Shown here: positions 53,792 to 61,557 of the stretch, piece after piece
Position numbering within the stretch: the first letter of the stretch is position 1
Layout of the letters: each line of letters opens with the position of its first letter
Notes under the pieces: generated by a model
Told to the model about the DNA's origin: nothing
Database searches by the model: none
Seen by the model: only the letters and a program-made list of their open reading frames with translations
Source: an uncultured Elioraea sp.
GTDB taxonomy: Bacteria > Pseudomonadota > Alphaproteobacteria > Acetobacterales > Acetobacteraceae
Reading direction: 5' to 3'
Length of the DNA stretch: 64,000 nucleotides
NCBI GenBank assembly: GCA_937928775.1
Contig: CALFVI010000015.1
Coordinates: forward strand, 26,073 to 90,072
Made by a program: the position numbers and the translations under genes

Positions 53792-54706
53792 ATGGACACG
53801 CTGCCGCCCAGGGATGGCTCTGAGACCCGTGCGGACCGCCGTCATGGTCCCGCGCCTTGGCCCGAGCCGGTGCGCGTGCAGCGGCCGGCAGTACAGCTGG
53901 CCCCGATCATCTTCTCTTCGCCGCACTCGGGCCGCATCTACCCGGCCGCGTTTCTGCATGAGTCTCGGCTCGACATGGCCACTCTACGGCGCAGCGAGGA
54001 CAGTTTCGTCGAGGAGCTGTTCGGCTCGGCGCCCGCGCTGGGCTGTCCACTCATCCACGCCACCTTCCCGCGCACCTGGTGCGACGTCAATCGTGAGCCT
54101 TGGGAACTCGATCCGGCGATGTTCGCCGATCCACTGCCGGCCTACGTGAACGCAGCCAGCCCGCGGGTCGGCGCGGGGCTCGGTACGATCGCGCGCGTGG
54201 TCTCCACCGGCGAAGCGATCTACCGCCGCAAGCTCACCTTCGAGGAGGCAGAGGCGCGAATCGCCACCTGCTGGCGCCCCTATCACGAGGCGCTTGCCGG
54301 GCTCCTTGCCGAGACCTTGCACCGCTTCGGCTGCTGCCTGCTGATCGACTGCCATTCCATGCCGTCGCTGGCCGCGTTGCCGGCACGCGAACCGCCGCCC
54401 GACGTCGTGCTCGGCGATGCGCACGGCACGTCCTGCGCGCCGCTCGCCACCCGGCGCGTTGAGGAGGCGCTGATCCGGCATGGGCTTCGGGTGCGGCGCA
54501 ACGAGCCCTACGCGGGGGGCTACGTGACCAGGCATTACGGGCGGCCGAGGGAGGGGGTGCATGCGCTGCAGATCGAGCTCTCCCGCACCCTCTACATGGA
54601 CGAGGTGCGGATCGAGCCCAACGCCGGATTTGCCAGAATGAAGGCGCTGCTTGAGCGCGTGATCGGGGAACTGGCCGCCGCCGACTGGTCCTCGCTCAGG
54701 CCCTGA
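53792..54706 (+). CDS. N-formylglutamate amidohydrolase
   Basis: A 304-residue hydrolase of the N-formylglutamate deformylase (HutG-like) family. Motifs include IIFSSPHSGRIYP, the segment ATFPRTWCDVNREPWELD, CLLIDCHSMPS and AGGYVTRHYGRPREGVHALQ with ELSRTLYMDE. It may take part in histidine degradation or peptide deformylation, though no hut genes are nearby. The N-terminal 30 residues are Arg/Pro-rich and less conserved, so the true start may be later. Confidence 0.92.
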   Translation: MDTLPPRDGSETRADRRHGPAPWPEPVRVQRPAVQLAPIIFSSPHSGRIYPAAFLHESRLDMATLRRSEDSFVEELFGSAPALGCPLIHATFPRTWCDVNREPWELDPAMFADPLPAYVNAASPRVGAGLGTIARVVSTGEAIYRRKLTFEEAEARIATCWRPYHEALAGLLAETLHRFGCCLLIDCHSMPSLAALPAREPPPDVVLGDAHGTSCAPLATRRVEEALIRHGLRVRRNEPYAGGYVTRHYGRPREGVHALQIELSRTLYMDEVRIEPNAGFARMKALLERVIGELAAADWSSLRP

Positions 54707-54797
54707 GCGAGGCGGCGCGACCGGGCTGTCGGCGACCTTGGATAGTGCCGGTCTCGACGTGATCGCGGCCGAAACCCCTGGTGCGACAGCCCTTTCC

Positions 54798-54887
54798 AAA
54801 AAAAGGGCCGCCCTTCGCAGGGCGGCCAAGTTTAGGGAGGAAACGTCCAAGAAAGGCAGACAGCATGGCCGAAACCACGATGCTGCG
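54798..54887 (-). ncRNA. Candidate small RNA of the MmgR/alpha-r14 type
   Basis: The minus strand carries, in order, a sigma-70-like promoter, about 45 nt of leader, the anti-Shine-Dalgarno motif TTTCCTCCCT (plus-strand AGGGAGGAAA at 54835-54844), and a perfect terminator hairpin. The stem is GGCCGCCCT/AGGGCGGCC with a 4-nt loop (plus coordinates 54806-54827), followed by CTTTTTTT (54798-54805). The TTTCCTCCCT core plus a terminator is what I recall as the hallmark of the alpha-r14 (MmgR) family, linked in Sinorhizobium to polyhydroxybutyrate control. Start and end are estimated from promoter and T-tract, giving about 90 nt. The rest of the 360-bp gap (54707-55066) shows no gene. Confidence 0.75.
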
Positions 54888-54893
54888 CTGCGG

Positions 54894-54922
54894 AAGATAG
54901 GCGAGGGACCAATCCGAGACAA
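54894..54922 (-). promoter_or_regulatory. Sigma-70-type promoter of the small RNA
   Basis: On the minus strand, -35 TTGTCT (54922-54917) and -10 TATCTT (54899-54894) are separated by exactly 17 bp. The predicted transcription start is near 54887, upstream of the small-RNA body. Confidence 0.65.
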
Positions 54923-55066
54923 GAGATTTTTTGCGCTGCAGCATCAGCACGGATCGGTTTCGCCAAATGCATGATCACGTCATCGCGATGGCGGCGGCAG
55001 CCGCTGGCACGAATCGTGCAGCACACACGCGGCATCACAACCACACGACCATCGACTCGCCCCGCC

Positions 55067-55954
55067 ATGCCGCGCCCTCCCCAACTGGCCGCCCTTGCCG
55101 TCTCTCTCCTCGCCATTCCGCTGCTGATCGTCCCCCCTGCCAACGAGGCGTCAGCCCGGCCGAACACGCCGTCCGCGCAATCCCCGTCATCTCCGGCCGA
55201 CCTCTGCCGGCCGGCGATCGCGGCGGCGGAACGCGCGCACGCCATCCCGCACGCGCTCCTGCTCGCCATCGGGCGCGTGGAGAGCGGGCGACGCGACCCC
55301 GAGACGGGGACGTTCGGCCCCTGGCCCTGGACCATCAATGCCGAGGGAACGGGGCAGTTCTTCCCCACCAAGGAGGCAGCGATTGCCGCCGTGCGCGCCC
55401 TGCAGGCACGCGGCGTGCGCTCGATCGACGTCGGCTGCATGCAGGTGAACCTGCACCATCACCCGCACGCCTTCTCCTCGCTCGAAGAGGCCTTCGACCC
55501 CTGGCGCAACGCTGACTACGCCGCCCGTTTCCTCGTCGACCTACGAGAACGGACGCAGTCCTGGACGCAGGCGGCAGCACACTACCATTCGCACACGCCC
55601 GAGTTCGCCGAAGCCTATAAGCGTCGTGTGCTCGCGGCTTGGCCGGAGGAAACGCGGCACGCGGCAGAAGCGCATCGGCAAGCGCAAGCCGCGGCCTGGG
55701 CCGCCCGGGCCGCGGGGGGGACGGGACGGATCTCGCCCGTCGGCTTCGGCGCAGCCCGCCCACTCCCCTCCGTGCAAAGAGACGGCGAGGGGCCGTCGTA
55801 CGCCCGAGCCGACCCGCACGCCCCTCTCGGCTTCGGCTCGCGCGGACGTGATCTCGACTCCTACCGCGCGGCACCAATCGCCGCCGCGCGACCGATCGCC
55901 CTGCTCACCCAGCTCTCCGCCAGCCGCCCGCCCGCAAACCGTCCGTCCCGCTGA
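55067..55954 (+). CDS. Secreted lytic transglycosylase-like protein
   Basis: A 295-residue protein with a signal peptide (MPRPPQLAALAVSLLAIPLL, cleavage near SARP) and an SLT-like catalytic domain at about residues 45-180. The catalytic glutamate lies in LLLAIGRVESGRRDP; further signatures are GVRSIDVGCMQVNLHHHP and ARFLVDLRERTQSWTQAAAHYHSHTPE, split by a short loop. It cleaves peptidoglycan glycan strands, perhaps in envelope assembly or trafficking-machine insertion. The C-terminal 100 residues are Ala/Arg/Pro-rich and probably disordered. The ATG at 55067 gives the signal peptide directly; an upstream ATG at 54971 is less likely. Confidence 0.88.
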   Translation: MPRPPQLAALAVSLLAIPLLIVPPANEASARPNTPSAQSPSSPADLCRPAIAAAERAHAIPHALLLAIGRVESGRRDPETGTFGPWPWTINAEGTGQFFPTKEAAIAAVRALQARGVRSIDVGCMQVNLHHHPHAFSSLEEAFDPWRNADYAARFLVDLRERTQSWTQAAAHYHSHTPEFAEAYKRRVLAAWPEETRHAAEAHRQAQAAAWAARAAGGTGRISPVGFGAARPLPSVQRDGEGPSYARADPHAPLGFGSRGRDLDSYRAAPIAAARPIALLTQLSASRPPANRPSR

Positions 55955-56065
55955 GTCTTCGTCGCGGTTGCTCAGCGCTGCCAAAATCCGGCACACTGCG
56001 GTGCTGCATGAGGCTCATGCGGTCGCTGCATGGATGCCTCGACGCACAGAAAGGGGATGATCCTG

Positions 56066-56206
56066 ATGCGCCTACTCGCCGCTGCCTTCCTCGTCGCCGC
56101 CCTCTCCCTGCCGGCCTTCGCCTGCCCCTCCGAGGAGCGGGTTGCGGAAGAGCCGCCGCCGCCGGTGGTCACCTCTGCCCTGCCTGCGACCACCCTCGGA
56201 GGCTGA
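56066..56206 (+). CDS. 46-residue secreted peptide, unknown function
   Basis: A small gene with AAAGGGG about 9 bp before the ATG at 56066. The product starts MRLLAAAFLVAALSLPAFAC, a clear signal peptide with cleavage after AFA. A short mature part of about 27 residues rich in Glu, Pro and Val follows (CPSEERVAEEPPPPVV). The first mature residue is Cys, but AFAC lacks a good lipobox. It ends 7 bp before the stop of the convergent transketolase-like gene. No family recognised. Confidence 0.65.
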   Translation: MRLLAAAFLVAALSLPAFACPSEERVAEEPPPPVVTSALPATTLGG

Positions 56207-56213
56207 TCGCGCC

Positions 56214-58616
56214 TCACGCCGTGCGGCCGCTGCGCAACCGGGAAACGAGGCCAGCGGCAGCGGCCGAGACCATCGCCTCGCTGTCGAGCCCGTAGAGGTC
56301 GTAAAGGGAGGGGATGTCGCCGGCTTGGCCGAAGCGGTCGACCCCGAGCGGTTCCACCCTCTGCCCGCGTACAGAACCGAGCCACGCTAAGGTGGCGGGG
56401 TGGCCATCAAGCACGGTGACCAGGACGGCGTCAGGCGAGAGCGGCTGCAGCAACTCCTCGATCCACGCCGAGGCACGCGCGCCGGTGCGGCGGCTGCGAC
56501 AGGCATCGACCCAGTCGCGAAGCAGCCGGTCAGGGCTGGTCACCGCCAGCAATCCCGCCCCCGGAATATCTTCTCGGATCGCGTCCAGCGCGGCCTGCGC
56601 CTCCGGCGCGACGGGGCCTTGCGTGATCAGCGCGATCGCGGCCCCAGGGCTCGGCGGCACGAGCCAATAGCCGCCGCGGATCACCGCCTCGGGGTCGAGC
56701 ACGCGCGCGGGCTGCGCGATCGCCCGCGTGGAGAGGCGAAGCCAGACCGATGAGCCGTCCGGCTCCTGCAGCTGGCGGAAAGCCCAGGCCAGGATCGCCG
56801 CGAGCTCATCGACGAAGGCCGGCTCATAGAAGGCGAGCCGATCCTGCCCGATGCCGATCAGCGGCGTGTAGACGGACTGGTGCTGCCCGCCCTCGGGCGC
56901 GAGTGTAATACCGGACGGGGTGGAGACCAGAATGAAGCGGGCATCCTGGTAGCAGGCATAGGCCAGCGCATCGAGGCCGCGCCCGACGAAGGTGTCGTAC
57001 ACGGTGCCGAGCGGAATGAGCCGCACGCCGAATAGCTCGTGCGCGAGGCCGGCTGCGGCGAGCAGCAGAAACAGGTTCTGCTCGGCGATGCCGAGCTCGA
57101 TATGCTGGCCCTCAGGCGTCATCACCCATTTCTGTGGCGAGACAACCTTGGCGTCGCGAAAGACGTCGTTACGCCGCATGCGCGAGAACACGCCACGGCG
57201 GTTCACCCACGGCCCGAGCGAGGTGGACACCGTCACGTCCGGGCTCATGGTGACGAGGCGAGACGCAAGAGGGGCGAGGTCGCCCACCCCGCGGCCGATC
57301 TCGGACAGGATCTGCCCCAACCCTTCTTGGGTGGAGATCTTCCGGCCGGGCGCCAGAGGCGGGGCGGGCAGCGTGCACGGCACCGGCACCGGTTCGGCGG
57401 CAAGCCGACGGCTTCCCCGGCGCTGCGCAAAGGGGGCGGCGGCGACGAGGGCGCGCGCATCGGCCTCCAGCGGCCCGAGCCCCGCAAAGGGCTCCCACTC
57501 CTCGCCCGGCGCGATTCCCATCGCGGCGCGGAAAGCGTCCATCTGCTCCTTCGTCATCAGCCCGGCATGGTTGTCCTTATGCCCCGCAAAGGGCAGGCCC
57601 ATGCCCTTGATGGTGTAGGCGATAAACGCGGTGGGCTGGCGCGTTGCTGCAGCCCGGCGCAGCGTGTCGACGACGAGGCCCATGTCGTGGCCGCCCAGGT
57701 TGGTCATCAGCTTGGCGAGCTCGTCGTCGCGCAACGGGTCGATGATGGCGCGCACGCGGCGATCGCGCCCGAGATCGGCGATCAGCGCCTCGCGCCACGC
57801 CGCGCCCCCCTGGAAGGTGAGCGCGGCGTAGGTGGAGTTCGGGCAGTCGTCGATCCACTGCCTCAGCGCCGCCCCGCCTGGCTGGGCGAAGGCCGCCGCG
57901 AGCAGACGGCCGTACTTCAGCGTCACCACCTCCCACTGCATGTCGCGGAACAGGCCCTCGATGCGGTGGAAGAGGCGGTCGGGCACGATCGAATCCAGGC
58001 TCTGGCGGTTGTAGTCGATCAGCCACCACACGCCGTCGACCTGTTGCTTCCAGCCCTCGAGCAGCGCCTCGTAGATGTTACCCTCGTCGAGTTCGGCATC
58101 GCCGACGACCGCCACCATGCGGCCCCAGGGCGAACCCTCCGGCACCAGGCGCTTAAGTCGAACATAGTCGCGCACGAGCGCGGCAAAGCTGGTGATGGCC
58201 ACCCCGAGCCCGACGGAGCCGGTGGAGAAGTCGACATCATCGCCGTCCTTCACCCGCGACGGATAGGGCTGGATGCCGCCCAGGGCGCGGAAGCGCTCGA
58301 GCTTCTCCCGGCTCACCCGCCCCATCAGGTACTGGATGGCGTGGAACACCGGCGCGGCGTGCGGTTTCACCGCCACGCGATCCTCGGGGCGAAGGATGTC
58401 GAAGTAGAGCGCCGTCATCAGGGTGGCGACGGAGGCGCAGGAGGCCTGGTGGCCGCCGACCTTCAGCCCGTCGCGATTGGGGCGGATGTGGTTCGCGTGA
58501 TGGATGATCCAGGAGGCGAGCCAGAGCACGCGCTTCTCCAGCGCCTCCAGCACGGCAAGCCGGCCCGGCTCGACCCCTCCCGCTTCCCCCGTCTTTCGCG
58601 CCAGGCCCTCCGCCAT
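56214..58616 (-). CDS. Transketolase / pyruvate dehydrogenase E1-like thiamine enzyme (AceE-related)
   Basis: An 800-residue thiamine-diphosphate enzyme resembling homodimeric E1 (AceE) and transketolase. The substrate-side histidines are in SWIIHHANHIRPNRDG and KVGGHQASCAS. The TPP/Mg motif is GDAELDEGNIYEALLEG. The pyrimidine-domain glutamate region is HIELGIAEQNLFLLLAAAG, and the C-terminal domain ends with the LGVDRFGQAGDIPSLYDLYG segment like AceE. No lipoamide partner genes are adjacent. It follows the malonyl-CoA decarboxylase gene by 17 bp, so the two are probably one operon, which is an unusual pairing. The exact ketoacid or sugar substrate cannot be assigned. Confidence 0.85.
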   Translation of the reverse strand: MAEGLARKTGEAGGVEPGRLAVLEALEKRVLWLASWIIHHANHIRPNRDGLKVGGHQASCASVATLMTALYFDILRPEDRVAVKPHAAPVFHAIQYLMGRVSREKLERFRALGGIQPYPSRVKDGDDVDFSTGSVGLGVAITSFAALVRDYVRLKRLVPEGSPWGRMVAVVGDAELDEGNIYEALLEGWKQQVDGVWWLIDYNRQSLDSIVPDRLFHRIEGLFRDMQWEVVTLKYGRLLAAAFAQPGGAALRQWIDDCPNSTYAALTFQGGAAWREALIADLGRDRRVRAIIDPLRDDELAKLMTNLGGHDMGLVVDTLRRAAATRQPTAFIAYTIKGMGLPFAGHKDNHAGLMTKEQMDAFRAAMGIAPGEEWEPFAGLGPLEADARALVAAAPFAQRRGSRRLAAEPVPVPCTLPAPPLAPGRKISTQEGLGQILSEIGRGVGDLAPLASRLVTMSPDVTVSTSLGPWVNRRGVFSRMRRNDVFRDAKVVSPQKWVMTPEGQHIELGIAEQNLFLLLAAAGLAHELFGVRLIPLGTVYDTFVGRGLDALAYACYQDARFILVSTPSGITLAPEGGQHQSVYTPLIGIGQDRLAFYEPAFVDELAAILAWAFRQLQEPDGSSVWLRLSTRAIAQPARVLDPEAVIRGGYWLVPPSPGAAIALITQGPVAPEAQAALDAIREDIPGAGLLAVTSPDRLLRDWVDACRSRRTGARASAWIEELLQPLSPDAVLVTVLDGHPATLAWLGSVRGQRVEPLGVDRFGQAGDIPSLYDLYGLDSEAMVSAAAAGLVSRLRSGRTA

Positions 58617-58633
58617 GCCCGATCCCCCTTGCC

Positions 58634-60025
58634 TCAGCCGCGGGCCAGACGCTTCATGGCCGAGGAGGCGGCGCGCTTTCCTTCGCTTGCGTAGAGTTCG
58701 TGGTTCGCTTCGATCGTGTCGCGATCGTACAGGTAGTTCACCATCAGCCCGAGGCTCTCGCGCAGGCCCTTCTCGGAGGCGTCGGCGAGCCAGTTCAGCC
58801 GTTCCGCCCGCGCACCGTTGCTGAGGTGGAAATGCGCCACTGGATCGCGCGCCTTGCCGCGCCGGTCGCTTTCAACGAGCAGGTAGCGCGCGCACAGCCG
58901 AAGCAGCGGGGCCTTCGCCGCTTCGGCCAAAGCAGGCTCGCGATGCCAGGAGCGGCGGGCGAGCAGACGGGCGAGCGGCCGCATCTCCTCCGCCCCCTCC
59001 TCCTCGCCCACCCCCAGCGCCTCCGCTAACGTCGCATTCTCCTCAGGCGAGAGAAGCTCCTCGCCGCAAGACACCTTGTCCTCCAGCCAGCGGCGAAAGC
59101 CCGGAATGGGAGAAAGGGTAGCGAAGGTCTTCAGGTTCGGCAGGTCGCGCGAGAGGCGATCGACCACCTGCTTGATGAGGAAGTTGCCGAAGCTGATCCC
59201 TGAGAGGCCCTTCTGGCAGTTCGAGATGGAGTAGAAGATCGCCGTGTCAGCGGCGGCGGGATCGATGACGGGGGCCTTCTCGTCGAGCAGTGCCCGCACA
59301 TTGTCGGCAAGCCCGCGCACGAGAGCAACCTCGACGAAGATGAGCGGTTCGCCCGCCATCGCTGGGTGGAAGAAGGCGTAGCAGCGGCGGTCTGCATCGA
59401 GCCGGTTCTTCAGGTCGCGCCAGCCGCGGATCTCGTGCACCGCTTCGTAGCCGACGAGCTTCTCGAGAAGCGAGGCCGGGCTGTTCCAGTCGATGCGGCG
59501 CAGTTCAAGGAAGCCGACATCGAACCAGGCGGCGAGAAGCCCCCGCAGATCCTCGTCGAGGGCGGAGAGCAGCGGGTCGTCTTTGGCCCGTGCCATCAGT
59601 TCGGCGCGGAGATCGACCAGGAACTTCACGCCCTCGGGGATGGAGGTGAACTGGGTGAGGAGGCGGACGCGCGGCGCAGCGGCGGCGCGGCGCAGTTGCG
59701 CGAGCGCCATCGCCCTCTCACCGGCATCGGTCGCAGCGGCGAAGGCCGCACACGCCGCCTGTACAGAGGCGGGGTCGGCATCGAAACTGGCAAGCGTGCG
59801 CAAAAAGGCCGTTCGCCCCTCGGAGTCTGCCTTGCGATACGCCTGCGCAAGTTGGGCGGCGCGGCCGCGGGCCGAGACCTCGCCGCCCTTCGCCTCCAGG
59901 CAGGCGCGCATCTGGGCGGCGACGTCGCCCTGATCCTCCGCCCCTCCGGCCACCGCCGCCCAGGCGCCGAGAAGGCGTTTCAGCGCCCGATCAAACAGGC
60001 CTTCCTGAACGGTCGCGGCCTCCAT
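58634..60025 (-). CDS. Malonyl-CoA decarboxylase
   Basis: A 463-residue member of the MLYCD/MatA family converting malonyl-CoA to acetyl-CoA and CO2. The N-terminal helical domain is followed by the acetyltransferase-fold catalytic domain. Signatures are FFHPAMAGEPLIFVEVALV, the segment FYSISNCQKGLSGISFGNFL and TLSPIPGFRRWL. The catalytic histidine region is DPVAHFHLSNGARAERLNW. The start ATG at 60025 has GGGGAGGGA upstream; the frame is open ten codons further. Its first 35 bases overlap the end of the NAD(P)HX-repair gene. It is upstream of the AceE-like gene. Confidence 0.95.
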   Translation of the reverse strand: MEAATVQEGLFDRALKRLLGAWAAVAGGAEDQGDVAAQMRACLEAKGGEVSARGRAAQLAQAYRKADSEGRTAFLRTLASFDADPASVQAACAAFAAATDAGERAMALAQLRRAAAAPRVRLLTQFTSIPEGVKFLVDLRAELMARAKDDPLLSALDEDLRGLLAAWFDVGFLELRRIDWNSPASLLEKLVGYEAVHEIRGWRDLKNRLDADRRCYAFFHPAMAGEPLIFVEVALVRGLADNVRALLDEKAPVIDPAAADTAIFYSISNCQKGLSGISFGNFLIKQVVDRLSRDLPNLKTFATLSPIPGFRRWLEDKVSCGEELLSPEENATLAEALGVGEEEGAEEMRPLARLLARRSWHREPALAEAAKAPLLRLCARYLLVESDRRGKARDPVAHFHLSNGARAERLNWLADASEKGLRESLGLMVNYLYDRDTIEANHELYASEGKRAASSAMKRLARG

Positions 60026-61466
60026 CGGGACTCCCTCCCCGGTTTCTCCTTCCACTGTACAGCCCGGCGAAGACGGGCGGGAGATGGTCGGCGAGGTCCT
60101 CGGCGATCAAGTGGAGGCCGGCGCGCTCGGCCGCCCGCGCATGCAGCCAGGCAGCGGCAGAGGCGGCTTCGAAGGCGGGAAGGCCGCGGGCGAGGAGGGC
60201 GGCGGCGATCCCTGCGAGCACGTCGCCGGTGCCGCCGGTGGCAAGCCAGGCAGGGGCGGCGGGGGTGATGGCCGCCCGACCATCGGGGCCGGCAATGATG
60301 GTGTCGCTGCCTTTGAGCAGGACGACCCCGTCGAGACGCCGCGCGGCCTCGCGCACCGCAGCGAGCCGGTCGGCACCCGGCGGGCCGAACAGGCGGGCGA
60401 ACTCGCCCATGTGCGGCGTGACGATGGCGCTACCGCGCAAGGCCTCGAGGGTGCCGCGCAGGGCGTCAGCATCGGCGACGAGGGTTCGTCCAGCCGCCAG
60501 CACGGTACGCGCCATCTCAGCCGCCCTTTCCCCCCCGCCCGGCCCGACCAGCCAGACCCGGCGGCGGTCGTCAGCGAGCAAGCCTTCGAGCGGGGCTTCG
60601 GTCACGATCACGCCGGGCTCGCCTGACCGACAAGCGGCGGCCGAGGCGGCATCGGGCGCGGAAATGGTGACCAGCCCCGCCCCGGCGCGGCGCGCGGCGT
60701 GGGCGGCAAGCCGGGCCGCACCGGTCATGGCTGGGCCGGAGACGATGGTCACCGTGCCGCGGCTGTATTTGTGGTCGGTCGCGAAGGGAGGGCTCAGGTG
60801 ATGTCGCCACAGCACCGGGTCGTTGCGGAATGTTTTCGGCGCGATCCGATCAAGCACCTCATCGGGAATGCCGATCGGCGCACACACCACCTCGCCGCAG
60901 AGATCCCGCCCCGGCAGAAGCAGGTGGGCTGGTTTGAGGCGGAAGAAGGTGACGGTGAGGACGGCCTGCGGGGCGAGGCCGAGCACCTGCCCGCTGTCGC
61001 CGGCAACACCGGAGGGAAGGTCGATCGCCACCACCGGGGCGGCAATGGCGCGGATCGTTTCCGCCGCCGCCCCCTCGATCGGGCGGGCGAGCCCAGCACC
61101 GAACAGGGCGTCGACCACGAGCCCGGCACCGGCGAGCGCCTGCGGTGCGAGCGGGACCAGGGGGCCATGCCAGCGCGCGGCGGCCAGCGCGGCGTCACCG
61201 CGCAAACCGTTCCGTTCCCCCAACAGCGCCACCCGCACTGGCCAGCCCGCCTCCTCCAGCCGGCGCGCGACCACGAACCCATCGCCACCGTTGTTGCCGG
61301 GGCCGGCGACCACCACGGTGGGACAGGGGCGAAAGCGGCGCAGGATGGCGCGCGTCACCGCCCGCCCCGCGTTCTCCATCAGCACACTGCCGGGCATGCC
61401 AGCGGCAATGGTCAGCCGATCGGCCTGCGCCATCTCGGCCACCGTCAGCACCGCGGCGTCGCGCAT
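59991..61466 (-). CDS. nnr: Bifunctional NAD(P)H-hydrate repair enzyme (epimerase/dehydratase)
   Basis: A 491-residue fusion. Residues about 1-215 are the YjeF_N epimerase domain (AGPGNNGGDGFVVARRLEEAG; VVAIDLPSGVAGDSG). Residues about 230-470 are the ADP-dependent dehydratase domain (RGTVTIVSGPAMTGAARLAA, split before a glycine loop; IVTPHMGEFARL; LATGGTGDVLAGIAAALLA). It repairs damaged NADHX and NADPHX. The C-terminal tail after the dehydratase is Arg/Gly-rich and overlaps malonyl-CoA decarboxylase. It starts at the ATG 61466, divergent from the sulfite dehydrogenase gene. Confidence 0.95.
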   Translation of the reverse strand: MRDAAVLTVAEMAQADRLTIAAGMPGSVLMENAGRAVTRAILRRFRPCPTVVVAGPGNNGGDGFVVARRLEEAGWPVRVALLGERNGLRGDAALAAARWHGPLVPLAPQALAGAGLVVDALFGAGLARPIEGAAAETIRAIAAPVVAIDLPSGVAGDSGQVLGLAPQAVLTVTFFRLKPAHLLLPGRDLCGEVVCAPIGIPDEVLDRIAPKTFRNDPVLWRHHLSPPFATDHKYSRGTVTIVSGPAMTGAARLAAHAARRAGAGLVTISAPDAASAAACRSGEPGVIVTEAPLEGLLADDRRRVWLVGPGGGERAAEMARTVLAAGRTLVADADALRGTLEALRGSAIVTPHMGEFARLFGPPGADRLAAVREAARRLDGVVLLKGSDTIIAGPDGRAAITPAAPAWLATGGTGDVLAGIAAALLARGLPAFEAASAAAWLHARAAERAGLHLIAEDLADHLPPVFAGLYSGRRNRGGSPDGGRDRSGRPV

Positions 61467-61503
61467 TGGCTTGACCCTCGCTGTCTTCGATGATTAGAAC
61501 ATC

Positions 61504-61525
61504 CGCGGGAAGCGATCTTCCCGCG
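61504..61525. promoter_or_regulatory. Perfect 9-bp inverted repeat between nnr and the sulfite dehydrogenase gene
   Basis: CGCGGGAAG (61504-61512), loop CGAT, CTTCCCGCG (61517-61525) lies in the 91-bp divergent gap. It could be an operator for a dimeric regulator or a 5'-UTR hairpin; the sequence alone cannot decide. Confidence 0.45.
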
Positions 61526-61557
61526 TAGAAACATCAACGAAGCGGGAGTGAACGTCG

